Position numbers and translations under genes: made by a program
Part shown: one piece after another, positions 16,829 through 26,038 of the stretch
How positions within the stretch are numbered: the first letter of the stretch is position 1
Layout: every line of letters begins with the position of its first letter
NCBI RefSeq assembly: GCF_004331735.1
Contig: NZ_SJSO01000025.1
Coordinates: forward strand, 26,158-90,157
Direction of reading: 5' to 3'
DNA from: Pedobacter psychrodurus
GTDB lineage: Bacteria > Bacteroidota > Bacteroidia > Sphingobacteriales > Sphingobacteriaceae
DNA length: 64,000 bases
The notes under the pieces: generated by a model
Database searches by the model: none
Seen by the model: only the letters and a program-made list of their open reading frames with translations
What the model was told of the DNA's origin: nothing

Positions 16829-18700
16829 ATGAACCTTATAAGAATTTTCAGTCTTTTATTTTGTCTGTTTGTTTCTAATGAATTAATAGCCCAGCAAATC
16901 GATTCGGCATATGTTAGAGAAAATTACACCAAAATCGAACGCCAAATCCCTATGCGCGACGGGGTTAAACTATTCACTTCCATTTATGTACCCAAAAATC
17001 AAACCAAAAAATATCCGTTTTTAATTAACCGTACGCCTTATACCGTTGCGCCTTATGGAGAAGATAAATATAAACTAAGCTTAGGTAATTTTCCGGCGAT
17101 GATGCGCGAAGGATTTATTTTTGTATATCAAGATGTAAGGGGCCGATGGATGAGCGAGGGCACTTTTGCCGATATCCGTCCCCAACTGGTTGGAAAAAAG
17201 TCTAAAACCGCTATTGATGAGAGCACCGATACCTACGATACCATCGATTGGTTGGTTAAAAATGTAAAAGGCAACAATGGAAATGCCGGTATTTATGGCA
17301 TTTCGTACCCTGGTTTTTATTCTACCACTTCATTGCCAAATGCACATCCCGCTTTAAAAGCCGTTTCGCCTCAGGCACCCGTTACCGACTGGTTTATGGG
17401 CGATGATTTCCATCATCGTGGTACATTGTTCCTAATGGATGCATTCAGTTTTATGGGCAGCTTTGGTGTTCCAAGGCCTAAACCGATTACACCAGATAAA
17501 GGACCTAAAGGTTTTCAGTTCCCTATTCAGGATAATTACCGCTTCTATTTAGAGGCTGGATCGGTTAAAAATTTAAAGGACAGGTATTTTGCCGACAGCA
17601 TTAAATTTTGGAATGATTTATTTAAACATCCGAATTTAGATACCTTCTGGAAAGCACGTTTAATTACCCCACATTTAACCAATGTAAAACCTGCGGTGAT
17701 GGTGGTGGGTGGCTTTTTTGATGCAGAAGATGCCTATGGAACTTTTGATACTTACAAAGCAATTGAGCAACAGAATCCTGGTGCCAATAATATCCTGGTT
17801 GCAGGTCCTTGGTTTCATGGCGGCTGGGTACGCAGTGATGGTTCTTATTTTGGTGATATTCCCTTCGGCAAAACCACCAGTATTGATTACCAACAACAAT
17901 ACGAGCTTCCTTTCTTTAAACATTATTTAAAAGGTGAAGGAGATTTTAATGCTGCAGAAGCCAATATTTTTGTTACTGGAAGCAACGAATGGAAAAAGTT
18001 CAAAACATGGCCGCCACAAGAAGTAGAAAACAAAAACCTGTATTTACAACCCAATGGAAAACTCAGTTTCGAAAAAGTGGGCAGAACCGATAGCTGGGAT
18101 GAATATGTGAGCGACCCGAATAATCCGGTTCCTTACCAGGATGGCATCCAAGCCAAACGTACACGCGAATATATGATCGATGATCAGCGTTTTGCTGCCC
18201 GCCGTCCGGATGTAAAAACTTATCAAACTGATGCTTTAACAGAAGACATTACCCTAACTGGCCCTGTTTTAGCCAACTTAGTGGTTTCTACTACCGGAAC
18301 AGATGCCGATTATGTAGTTAAACTGATTGATGTTTATCCTGAAGATGCACCCAATCCAGAACCTAACCCTAAAAACCTACTAATGGGTGGTTACGAAATG
18401 CTGGTGCGAGGAGAAATTATGCGTGGAAAATACCGCAACAGTTTCGAAAAACCCGAGCCCTTTGTTCCTGGCGCCATTACCAAAGTAAATTACCCATTGC
18501 CAGATGTAGCGCATACCTTCAAAAAAGGACATAAAATTATGATCCAGATTCAAAACTCATGGTTCCCCTTAGCCGATCGCAATCCGCAGAAATTTATGGA
18601 TATCTATCAGGCAGAACCGCAGGATTTCCAGAAAGCTACGCATAAGATTTATCATGATGTAAACAACAGCTCGTTTATTACGGTATCAGTGTTGAAGTAA
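16829..18700 (+). CDS. CocE/NonD family hydrolase (copy 1)
   Basis: A 623-residue secreted alpha/beta hydrolase with signal peptide (ends ELIAQQ). It has the S15/CocE layout: MRDGVKLFTSIYVP at the N-terminus, the oxyanion region PYTVAPYG, VYQDVRGRWMSEG, the nucleophile elbow GISYPG (Ser159), an acidic member in VVGGFFDAEDAYG, the His in GPWFHGGW, and a C-terminal jelly-roll domain from about residue 400 (VVSTTGTDADYVVKLIDVYP). This is closest to alpha-amino acid ester hydrolases and glutaryl acylases. A near paralogue follows directly. Natural substrate unknown; a role in peptide or ester breakdown in the periplasm is likely. Confidence 0.93.
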   Translation: MNLIRIFSLLFCLFVSNELIAQQIDSAYVRENYTKIERQIPMRDGVKLFTSIYVPKNQTKKYPFLINRTPYTVAPYGEDKYKLSLGNFPAMMREGFIFVYQDVRGRWMSEGTFADIRPQLVGKKSKTAIDESTDTYDTIDWLVKNVKGNNGNAGIYGISYPGFYSTTSLPNAHPALKAVSPQAPVTDWFMGDDFHHRGTLFLMDAFSFMGSFGVPRPKPITPDKGPKGFQFPIQDNYRFYLEAGSVKNLKDRYFADSIKFWNDLFKHPNLDTFWKARLITPHLTNVKPAVMVVGGFFDAEDAYGTFDTYKAIEQQNPGANNILVAGPWFHGGWVRSDGSYFGDIPFGKTTSIDYQQQYELPFFKHYLKGEGDFNAAEANIFVTGSNEWKKFKTWPPQEVENKNLYLQPNGKLSFEKVGRTDSWDEYVSDPNNPVPYQDGIQAKRTREYMIDDQRFAARRPDVKTYQTDALTEDITLTGPVLANLVVSTTGTDADYVVKLIDVYPEDAPNPEPNPKNLLMGGYEMLVRGEIMRGKYRNSFEKPEPFVPGAITKVNYPLPDVAHTFKKGHKIMIQIQNSWFPLADRNPQKFMDIYQAEPQDFQKATHKIYHDVNNSSFITVSVLK

Positions 18701-18726
18701 AATATTGGGCTCTTAATCCCGCGGTT

Positions 18727-18808
18727 CGTCATTCCCAATCAACCCGATAGCTATCGGGTTGATTGGGAATCTTAAAGCATTACGATTCTCGCCTGCGCGG
18801 GAATGACG
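18727..18808. repeat. CGTCATTCCC element with 40-bp perfect palindrome
   Basis: Ends CGTCATTCCC (18727-18736) and GGGAATGACG (18799-18808) are exact complements. The left part contains a loopless perfect palindrome of 40 bases (18731-18770, centre GATAG/CTATC). It separates the two paralogous hydrolase genes. Confidence 0.8.
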
Positions 18809-18845
18809 ACTGAGTTTAAAATAAATGGCAAATAACTGCAGCCTT

Positions 18846-18865
18846 GGTTCGTGTCACCACAAACC
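18846..18865. repeat. GGTTCGTG palindrome, copy 2
   Basis: GGTTCGTG then TCAC then CACAAACC-like arm, one mismatch from the copy at 466-485. It lies 33 bases before the second hydrolase gene. Confidence 0.65.
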
Positions 18866-18897
18866 AAACACATGAATAACTAACTTACTATAATAAA

Positions 18898-20763
18898 ATG
18901 AAATACTTTAAACTCATCATCATCCTGCTTTCAGCATCCTCTGCCTTTGCGCAAAGCGATTCAGGATATCCAAAAGCCAATTACACCAAAAAAGAAGTTT
19001 ATATCCCTATGCGCGATGGCACTAAACTCTTTACTGCCATTTACACTCCAAAAGACGCAACCAAGGATAAAAAGTATCCGATGATGATGCAGCGTACCTG
19101 TTATAGCGTTGCCCCCTATGGCGAAGATAAATTCCCTGCAAAATTAGGCCCGTCAGAATTGATGATGAAAGAGGGTTATATCATGGTGTATCAGGATGTA
19201 CGTGGCCGATGGAAAAGCGAAGGTACCTGGACCAACATGACGCCAGTTATCGACAATAAAAAAAGCAAGAAAGATGTTGATGAAGGTTCCGATACTTATG
19301 ATACCATCGATTGGTTGGTTAAAAACGTGACCAATAACAATGGCAAAGTTGGCCAGTGGGGAATTTCTTATCCGGGCTTTTATACTGCTGCAGGAATTTT
19401 AAGCAATCACCCTGCTTTAAAAGCCTCATCGCCACAAGCGCCAATTTCAGATTTCTTTTTTGATGATTTCCACCACAACGGATCATTTTTACAGAGTTAT
19501 TTCATGACTTTTCCGGTATTTGGCGTGCAGAAAACCGATACTACCGCTAAAGCTTGGTACAACAACCAGTTAATCCTTCCAAAAACGAAAGATGGTTATC
19601 AGTTTGCTTTAGATTTAGGTCCTTTAAGCAATGCCGACAAATATTACAAGGACAATTTCTTCTGGCAAGAAACCGTTAACCACCCAAACTACGATGAGTT
19701 TTGGCAAAAACGTGGATTATTAAAACATTATAATACTGTTAAACCCGCAGTGATGGTGGTTGGTGGATGGTATGATGCTGAAGATCTATCGGGCCCGTTA
19801 AACATTTATAAAACCATCGAAAAGAAAAACCCTAATGCTTACAACACGATTGTGATGGGACCATTTGGGCATGGAAGATGGAGCCGCGAAACTGGCCATA
19901 CCATGCATAGCAACGTGTATTTCGGAGATAGCATTGCTACCTTCTACCAGAAAGAAATTGAAGCTAAATTCTTTAATCACTTTTTAAAAGGCAATGGCGA
20001 TAAAAACTCTGGCTTGCCTGAAGCCTATATGTTCGATACCGGTAAAAAACAATGGGAAACTTTTGCTAACTGGCCAACAGAAAAGGCGACTAAACAAAAA
20101 TTATATCTGGGTGCCGATGGTAAACTCAGCATGACTGCGCCTGGTGCAGCAGGTTCTGTAAACTATATCAGCGATCCGGCAAAACCAGTTCCATATACCG
20201 AAGATTTAACCACAACATTGGGCTTTACGCCACACAATTATATGAGCGAAGACCAACGCTTTGCGGGTAGAAGACCAGATGTGTTGGTGTATCAAACCGA
20301 TGTATTGGATAACGATATTACCTTAGGTGGAGAAATAATGTCGCATCTTAAAATTTCAACTACGGGTACCGATGCAGATTTTATCGTAAAACTGATCGAT
20401 GTTTATCCGGCCGATGAGCCTAACAACCCTTACATGCCAAACAAGAATATCATTTTGAGCAATTACTGGCAAATGGTACGTTCGGAAGTTATGCCGGCCC
20501 GTTTCCGAAACAGCTTTGAAAAACCAGAGGCTTTGGTGGCAAATCAAAAAACGGACGTGAACTTTCAATTGCAGGATATATTACACACTTTTAAAAAAGG
20601 ACACCGGATTATGATCCAGGTGCAGAGCACAGCATTCCCTCTATTTGCGCGTAACCCACAAAAATTTGTAGAGAATCCTTATAAAGCAACGGAAGCTGAT
20701 TATATTAAAGCTACACAAACTGTATTTAACGATAGTTTTATCGAAGTTGATTTGATAAAATAA
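18898..20763 (+). CDS. CocE/NonD family hydrolase (copy 2)
   Basis: A 621-residue paralogue of the preceding gene with the same plan: signal peptide ending SAFAQ, MRDGTKLFTAIYTP, VYQDVRGRWKSEGTW, nucleophile elbow GISYPG (Ser157), VVGGWYDAEDLSG for the acidic residue, GPFGHGRW for the His, and a C-terminal jelly-roll domain (STTGTDADFIVKLIDVYP). The two copies differ mainly in the lid region after residue 190, suggesting different substrates. The genes are about 200 bases apart and separated by repeats, so they may be transcribed separately. Confidence 0.93.
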   Translation: MKYFKLIIILLSASSAFAQSDSGYPKANYTKKEVYIPMRDGTKLFTAIYTPKDATKDKKYPMMMQRTCYSVAPYGEDKFPAKLGPSELMMKEGYIMVYQDVRGRWKSEGTWTNMTPVIDNKKSKKDVDEGSDTYDTIDWLVKNVTNNNGKVGQWGISYPGFYTAAGILSNHPALKASSPQAPISDFFFDDFHHNGSFLQSYFMTFPVFGVQKTDTTAKAWYNNQLILPKTKDGYQFALDLGPLSNADKYYKDNFFWQETVNHPNYDEFWQKRGLLKHYNTVKPAVMVVGGWYDAEDLSGPLNIYKTIEKKNPNAYNTIVMGPFGHGRWSRETGHTMHSNVYFGDSIATFYQKEIEAKFFNHFLKGNGDKNSGLPEAYMFDTGKKQWETFANWPTEKATKQKLYLGADGKLSMTAPGAAGSVNYISDPAKPVPYTEDLTTTLGFTPHNYMSEDQRFAGRRPDVLVYQTDVLDNDITLGGEIMSHLKISTTGTDADFIVKLIDVYPADEPNNPYMPNKNIILSNYWQMVRSEVMPARFRNSFEKPEALVANQKTDVNFQLQDILHTFKKGHRIMIQVQSTAFPLFARNPQKFVENPYKATEADYIKATQTVFNDSFIEVDLIK

Positions 20764-20861
20764 TTTGATAAGCTCACGCTTGTTTCTAACGAGTGTGCAA
20801 TTGTCAATCGTTTTTAACGATTCACAAAAACATAACAAATGAAAAAATTACTATCTGCCTC

Positions 20862-20881
20862 GGTCCGTGTCCTCACGAACC
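20862..20881. repeat. GGTTCGTG palindrome, copy 3
   Basis: GGTCCGTG, TCCT, CACGAACC. It lies between ATGAAAAAATTACTAT (20839) and ATGAAAAAGTTACTAT (20910), two copies of the same gene-start sequence. Confidence 0.7.
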
Positions 20882-20909
20882 GAAAGCAATGGTTAAACAA
20901 TAAAAATAA

Positions 20910-22562
20910 ATGAAAAAGTTACTATTCATTCTTGCTACTACCCTCAGCATTTCAGCTACACAGGCACAAATGCTCGGCAAAAACCAGGTAAACTCAAGAG
21001 CCGATAGCCTCCGGGGCACACTTACCCCATTACGTACTTGTTACGATATCAATTATTACCACTTGGATGTGAAAATAGATATCGACCAAAAATCTGTTAG
21101 CGGAAGTAATGAATTTGCTTTCACAGCCACACAAGATTTCACTAAACTCCAGTTCGATCTTTTTGATAACCTTAAAGTAGAAAAGGTGGTATATAAAGGT
21201 GTCGATTTACCTTTTACCCGAGAATATAATGCTGTTTTTATAACCTTTCCTAAAGCAGTTAAAAAAGGAAGCAAAGATAAATTCACTGTTTTCTATTCAG
21301 GCAATCCTACGGTGGCTAAAACACCACCTTGGGATGGTGGTTTTATCTTCAAAAAAGATGAAGCAGGTAATCCATTTGTGTCGGTGGCTTGCCAAGGACT
21401 TGGAGCAAGTGTATGGTGGCCAAATAAAGATCACCAAAGCGATGAGGTAGATAGTATGTTAATCAGCATCACTATACCCAAAACATTGCAGGAAATATCT
21501 AACGGAAGATTGAGAAATACGGTTGATAAAGCTGATGGTTACAAACAATACAATTGGTTTGTAGGCAATCCCATTAATAATTATGATGTAACCTTTTACA
21601 TCGGCAAATATGCGCATTGGCAAGATAGCTATGATGGCGAAGACGGAAAACTGAGTATCGATTATTGGGCATTACAAACCGATAGTGCCAAAGCCCGCCC
21701 ACATTGGGATGCCGATGTTAAGCCCATGCTAAAATGTTTCGAATATTGGTTTGGCCCCTACCCATGGTACAAAGATGGCTACAAACTGGTTCAGGCGCCA
21801 CATTTAGGCATGGAACACCAGAGTGCCGTAGCCTATGGCAATCAGTTTAAGCCAGGTTATTTAGGTAAAGATTTGAGCGGTACCGGCCATGGCTTAAAAT
21901 GGGATTTCATCACCATCCACGAGAGCGGCCACGAATGGTTCGGCAACAGCATCACCTCAAAAGATATTGCCGATATGTGGATCCATGAAGCCTTTACCAA
22001 TTATTCTGAAGTATTGTTTACCGAATGTACAGAGAATAAAGCGGCCGCAGATGAATATGTAATCGGATTACAGAAAATTATCCAAAACGATATACCGGTA
22101 ATTGGCCCTTACGGTGTAAACAAAGAAGGCTCCGGCGATATGTATCCAAAAGGGGCAAACCTGATCAGCACCATCCGCCAGCTGATCAATAACGATGAAA
22201 AATTCAGACAGATCTTGCGCGGATTGGGTAAAACATTCTATCACAAAACCGTAACCACCGCCGAAATCGAAAATTACATAGCCAAACAAAGCGGACTTAA
22301 ATTGAATAAAGTTTTCGATCAGTATTTACGTTATACCAAAATTCCTGTTTTAGAATATAAAATCAACAATGGTACTTTATCTTACCGTTGGGTAACCGAT
22401 GTTAAGGGTTTTGACATGCCTGTACGTGTAATATTAAAAACAGATGCTTACACCTTGATTAAACCTACAAACGATTGGAAAACCATCAAGGTAGATACCA
22501 GCATAAATGCAGATAACTTTAAACACGATCCGTTGTTTTATGTTAACCTTAAAAAAGGATAA
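20910..22562 (+). CDS. M1 family zinc aminopeptidase
   Basis: A 550-residue secreted M1 peptidase with signal peptide ending ATQAQ. The N-terminal beta domain starts at about residue 45 (YDINYYHLDVKIDID). The substrate-recognition loop reads HLGMEHQSAV (GxMEN variant with His in place of Asn), and the zinc site is HESGHEWFGN (His337, Glu338, His341) with Glu360 in WIHEAFTNYSE. The length fits the short single-catalytic-domain bacterial M1 proteins without the helical ERAP domain. It probably removes N-terminal residues from peptides in the periplasm, matching the two acyl-peptidase-like hydrolases upstream. Confidence 0.94.
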   Translation: MKKLLFILATTLSISATQAQMLGKNQVNSRADSLRGTLTPLRTCYDINYYHLDVKIDIDQKSVSGSNEFAFTATQDFTKLQFDLFDNLKVEKVVYKGVDLPFTREYNAVFITFPKAVKKGSKDKFTVFYSGNPTVAKTPPWDGGFIFKKDEAGNPFVSVACQGLGASVWWPNKDHQSDEVDSMLISITIPKTLQEISNGRLRNTVDKADGYKQYNWFVGNPINNYDVTFYIGKYAHWQDSYDGEDGKLSIDYWALQTDSAKARPHWDADVKPMLKCFEYWFGPYPWYKDGYKLVQAPHLGMEHQSAVAYGNQFKPGYLGKDLSGTGHGLKWDFITIHESGHEWFGNSITSKDIADMWIHEAFTNYSEVLFTECTENKAAADEYVIGLQKIIQNDIPVIGPYGVNKEGSGDMYPKGANLISTIRQLINNDEKFRQILRGLGKTFYHKTVTTAEIENYIAKQSGLKLNKVFDQYLRYTKIPVLEYKINNGTLSYRWVTDVKGFDMPVRVILKTDAYTLIKPTNDWKTIKVDTSINADNFKHDPLFYVNLKKG

Positions 22563-22572
22563 TTTGATCTGC

Positions 22573-22605
22573 AGAGAAGTCAAGTTTCAAAAACTTGACT
22601 TCTCT
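22573..22605. terminator. Perfect hairpin after M1 peptidase gene
   Basis: AGAGAAGTCAAGTTT and its exact complement with a 3-base loop. It lies 10 bases past the stop codon and so may terminate transcription, though the T run is weak. The same arm sequence occurs at 512-560. Confidence 0.6.
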
Positions 22606-22667
22606 TAATTGCCCAAAAAGGCCATCAGTAATGCCAAATTTGCAAGTCGCTATAGAGGGGAATTCTT

Positions 22668-22690
22668 GTCATCCTGAGAAGAGTGTATAT
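22668..22690. repeat. GTCATCCTGA half element
   Basis: A lone left end (GTCATCCTGAGAAG) of the GTCATCCTGA class with no visible right end. Confidence 0.4.
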
Positions 22691-22779
22691 ATAAATTTTC
22701 ACTTTATGCAACTTTTCGGTAAAACGATCGTCTTATAAGAAAAGCTCATTATTCATCTAAAAAAATAAAATCTATACCC

Positions 22780-23511
22780 ATGAAAAAAGTATTTGCCATA
22801 TTATTAGCATCCCTAACATTAACCTCTAGTATTAATGTAATTGCAAAAGATCAAACACACATCAAGTCATCAAAATACAATAGTGATGAAAGAGATGTAG
22901 CCAACTTTACCTCAGTTGCGGGTGCAGGCCCAATCAATATTGTAATCACATTAGGTTCAAAAGCAAGTTGCCGTTTAGAAGGCGATGCTGATGCCATTGC
23001 TTCCATTGTAACCGAAGTAAAAGGAAATGCACTCATTATCCGCCCGGAAACTAGTATTACCAGCTGGTCTAGAAAATACGAAGACAAAAAAATAACCGCT
23101 TACGTTACTGTACTTTCGCTAAAAAGCTTAACCATGAATGGATCTGGAGCAATGACGGTAAATGGCAAAGTTAGTGCAGGCGATTTCGCAACCGTTTTAA
23201 GCGGCTCTGGTAGCATAAAAGTAAATGCCGATGTTGACGATTTTAGCGGCGTAATTAGCGGATCAGGATCAATCAACATCAATGGCAATGCAGATCATGC
23301 TAAAGTAGTGATCAGCAGTTCGGGTACTTTCGGTGGAAAATCTTTTGCAGTAAAAACCTTATCTACAACCATCAGCGGATCGGGAACAGTAAACATTGCG
23401 GTAGATGAAAGCATTAGAGCAGTAATCAGTGGATCAGGAAGTGTAAATTACTCTGGTAACGCATCTGTAGAGAAAACCATTGTTGGCTCAGGAAGAGTAA
23501 GGAAAATATAG
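22780..23511 (+). CDS. Head-GIN domain (DUF2807) secreted protein
   Basis: A 243-residue exported protein with a signal peptide to about residue 22 (NVIAKD). The rest is a single right-handed beta-helix-like DUF2807 domain, called head GIN domain in Bacteroidota. It starts with VANFTSVAGAGPINIVIT and then carries repeated SGSG turns: MNGSGAMTVNG, LSGSGSIKVNA, ISGSGSININGNA, ISGSGTVNIAV, ISGSGSVNYSG, VGSGRV. The family is often next to anti-sigma or adhesion genes; here it stands alone. Probable cell-surface or periplasmic protein of unknown ligand. Confidence 0.9.
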   Translation: MKKVFAILLASLTLTSSINVIAKDQTHIKSSKYNSDERDVANFTSVAGAGPINIVITLGSKASCRLEGDADAIASIVTEVKGNALIIRPETSITSWSRKYEDKKITAYVTVLSLKSLTMNGSGAMTVNGKVSAGDFATVLSGSGSIKVNADVDDFSGVISGSGSININGNADHAKVVISSSGTFGGKSFAVKTLSTTISGSGTVNIAVDESIRAVISGSGSVNYSGNASVEKTIVGSGRVRKI

Positions 23512-23532
23512 TAAATCAATATTTATTAAATG

Positions 23533-23564
23533 AAACGTCTCGGAGAAATTCGGGGCGTTTTTTG
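23533..23564 (+). terminator. Terminator after head-GIN gene
   Basis: AAACGTCTCG pairs with CGGGGCGTTT (two G-U pairs) around an 8-base loop, followed by a T run. Confidence 0.75.
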
Positions 23565-23643
23565 TTTATTGTTATCTGGCTTTTCAGCTTTAAACATTTA
23601 TATTCGTTTATAAACATTTTAAATAATTCCTTAAAATTTATCT

Positions 23644-24090
23644 ATGCTTACCGAAACCTTAAAAACACTTTTCAACCGAGATTTAAGCAAGTTGAAATCA
23701 GAAATCGGGTCGTATGAAAACGAAGCGAGCCTATGGGTTATAAATAAAAGCATAGCAAACTCAGCAGGTAATCTCTGCCTGCATTTAATCGGAAACTTAA
23801 ACACTTACATTGGCGCAACTTTGTGCGACAGTAATTATACCCGAAACCGCGAATTGGAGTTTTCATTAAAAGGCATCCCAAAGCAGGAGCTCATCAAAAT
23901 GATCGAAGAAACCACCACTACCGTTAGCGAAACGCTCGATAAAATAACCGATGAACAACTCAATAGCGAATACCCTATGCTGGTATTTCAGGAGAAAACA
24001 TCAACCGAATTTTTCTTGGTTCACCTTACTACACATTTAACTTACCATTTAGGGCAGATCAACTACCATAGAAGACTATTGGATGCTTAA
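23644..24090 (+). CDS. DinB-like (DUF1572) four-helix protein
   Basis: A 148-residue four-helix-bundle protein of the DinB/DUF1572 group. His residues in the family positions are present: LCLHLIGNL near residue 46 and HLTTHLTYHLGQINYHRR near the end, which would give the three-His metal site. DinB-like proteins include thiol transferases and damage-inducible proteins, but the exact reaction of DUF1572 is unknown. It stands alone, downstream of a strong terminator. Confidence 0.85.
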   Translation: MLTETLKTLFNRDLSKLKSEIGSYENEASLWVINKSIANSAGNLCLHLIGNLNTYIGATLCDSNYTRNRELEFSLKGIPKQELIKMIEETTTTVSETLDKITDEQLNSEYPMLVFQEKTSTEFFLVHLTTHLTYHLGQINYHRRLLDA

Positions 24091-24098
24091 TTTATTCT

Positions 24099-24150
24099 CG
24101 TCATTGCGAACAGAAGCATGGGACTGTGCGCAAGAGTGAAGCAATCTTTT
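24099..24150. repeat. CGTCATTGCGA half element
   Basis: Begins CGTCATTGCGA (24099-24109) and runs to GAAGCAATCTTTT. Only one end is present; related full elements are at 33998, 57904 and 58448. Confidence 0.6.
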
Positions 24151-24165
24151 TAGTAAAATACATGA

Positions 24166-24969
24166 ATGAAAAATCACCACATGATACAACAACCCTTTGC
24201 CCAACACGCAACCGAAATATTAAAAAACGATGAATCTGTTATCGGCTTAGCCGTTGGTGGCTCGTGGCTCAGCAACGAGATCGATGAATTTTCAGATCTC
24301 GATCTGATCCTCATTACCAGAGAAAAAGTATCAGCCGATAAATCGAAAATGCTGCAATATGCGAATCGCCTTGGCGAAATGATCTCTGCTTTTACAGGTG
24401 AACATGTCGGCGAACCTCGCCTATTGATCTGCCTTTACGACAACCCACTATTACATGTCGATATTAAGTTTTTAACCTTGGATGAATTTGCCTCAAGAGT
24501 TGAAAACCCAATACTATTAATTGATAGAGACTGTCAATTACAGAAAATCCTCGATCAAACTGAGGCTAAATTTCCCTACCCCGATTATCAATGGATTGAA
24601 GACCGTTTTTGGACCTGGATGCATTACGCCCTCTTAAAAATCGGCAGAGGTGAATATCTGGAAGCCTTAGATTTCTTTGGCTTTTTAAGAATGGTGGTAT
24701 TTGGTCCTTTGCTGCACATCAAAAACAACAACCTACCACGGGGTGTGCGTAAAGTAGAAACGCAGCTCCCGGCGGAAGATTTTAATCGGCTAAAGAGCAC
24801 CATCGCCGAATACAATAAAGCATCTTTAATTACTTCGCTAGAAAATGCGATAGCGCTTTATAAAAACCTGAGAGTTAATTTGTATGCTGAAAACATTAAA
24901 CAGAATGAAAAGGCAGAAAGTGTGGTAATACAATATTTAGCCAAGATAAAAGACAGTCGCTTAGAATGA
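24166..24969 (+). CDS. Nucleotidyltransferase-domain protein
   Basis: A 267-residue protein with a pol-beta-type nucleotidyltransferase core at the N-terminus: GLAVGGSWLSNEIDEFSDLD, which contains the G-S motif and the D-x-D metal pair, with further acidic residues in HVDIKFLTLDE. The C-terminal part (about 130-260) is helical. The arrangement is like aminoglycoside adenylyltransferases of the ANT(6)/LinB kind and other small-molecule nucleotidyltransferases. A resistance function cannot be claimed from sequence. A second ATG five codons in (24181) is an equally good start. Confidence 0.8.
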   Translation: MKNHHMIQQPFAQHATEILKNDESVIGLAVGGSWLSNEIDEFSDLDLILITREKVSADKSKMLQYANRLGEMISAFTGEHVGEPRLLICLYDNPLLHVDIKFLTLDEFASRVENPILLIDRDCQLQKILDQTEAKFPYPDYQWIEDRFWTWMHYALLKIGRGEYLEALDFFGFLRMVVFGPLLHIKNNNLPRGVRKVETQLPAEDFNRLKSTIAEYNKASLITSLENAIALYKNLRVNLYAENIKQNEKAESVVIQYLAKIKDSRLE

Positions 24970-25062
24970 TAAATTAGATAATATAACATTCCCCGTGTTT
25001 CCGTGGCAATTTTAAATTGCACCTAAAACAAAAAAGGAGGCTTAAACCTCTTTCCATATCTT

Positions 25063-25953
25063 TTAAAACTGAAATCCAATCAGCCACATATTTTCAATGT
25101 AGTTAATTTTCTGACTGGCTTTATCTAGCTCATCCCAACCAGTGGTATGTACATTTGTTAAATTGGTAGCGCCAAACTTGGTGGTATTCTGTAGATAAAC
25201 GTTTTTCCAAACATAAAACTTAAGACCAACTTTCGCCGAAACACCATAACCAGAAATACTAAAATGGTTATTTCTGCCTTGGCCAAAAAGACGTACATCA
25301 GAACGTGGTACCATTAAGCCGCCGCCCAACCCGGTTTCTAAAGTTAAAGAAGTATTTCCACCCGGTGCTACCCAGATATCGTCGTAACGCTCAATCTCTA
25401 TATTTGCATAGTTAAAGCCATCGGTATGCTCATAAGTAAGCATACTTTCCTTCACATTAATGTTTTGTCCATTATAATCGCCAGCTAAAGCACCTGTAGG
25501 TGCATTTTCATGCGAAATATTTGCACCGATGTGACCAGTAATCGCAACCGTTTGTGGGATATCCATCACATATTTCATGTGGTCCCAACCGATAGAGATG
25601 CTATAATTATCTTTGATAAAATATCCGGCTCGGATGTTATACTGTGGTACAGTGATTAGCCCAGGATTTAAATAAGCCCAGCTTAATTTCGATTGTCTAT
25701 CGTGTGCAACTACATCTTTCAAGGTAAAATCGTAGTTAGGTCCTTGAAACCTGATATCGCTTTTACCATACCAGGAACTATTATATCCCCAGTGAAAATA
25801 AAAATCACCTTTACGGGAAAATTTCCTTTTGTGCTCAGGATTGAATAAACTTTTTGATGTTGGCGTATTATTGGTTGAAGAGGTTTTAATCTCTTGTGCC
25901 TGCATCCGCTTGCCAAACAAGAGTGCTAAAAATAGAATGGTAAATCTTTTCAC
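25063..25953 (-). CDS. Outer-membrane beta-barrel protein, unknown
   Basis: About 296 residues. I use the GTG at 25953 because it begins a signal peptide (VKRFTILFLALLFGKRMQAQ); the upstream ATG at 26100 would put 49 odd residues in front and overlap the DUF2490 gene. The mature part begins with KGDFYFHWGYNSSWYGKSD and continues with alternating aromatic strands (NIRAGYFIKDNYSISIGWDH, SGYGVSAKVGLKFYVW) ending in Phe (WLIGFQF), typical of an outer-membrane barrel. No named family recognised. It follows the DUF2490 gene by about 85 bases on the same strand and is probably co-transcribed. Confidence 0.75.
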   Translation of the reverse strand: MKRFTILFLALLFGKRMQAQEIKTSSTNNTPTSKSLFNPEHKRKFSRKGDFYFHWGYNSSWYGKSDIRFQGPNYDFTLKDVVAHDRQSKLSWAYLNPGLITVPQYNIRAGYFIKDNYSISIGWDHMKYVMDIPQTVAITGHIGANISHENAPTGALAGDYNGQNINVKESMLTYEHTDGFNYANIEIERYDDIWVAPGGNTSLTLETGLGGGLMVPRSDVRLFGQGRNNHFSISGYGVSAKVGLKFYVWKNVYLQNTTKFGATNLTNVHTTGWDELDKASQKINYIENMWLIGFQF

Positions 25954-26038
25954 GCGGCAAATTGAGCAAAAAGACCAATCAATTACAACAGCTTTAACAT
26001 TTTGTAAGAGTTGCTCTACAAAAAATGACTTTAAAACA

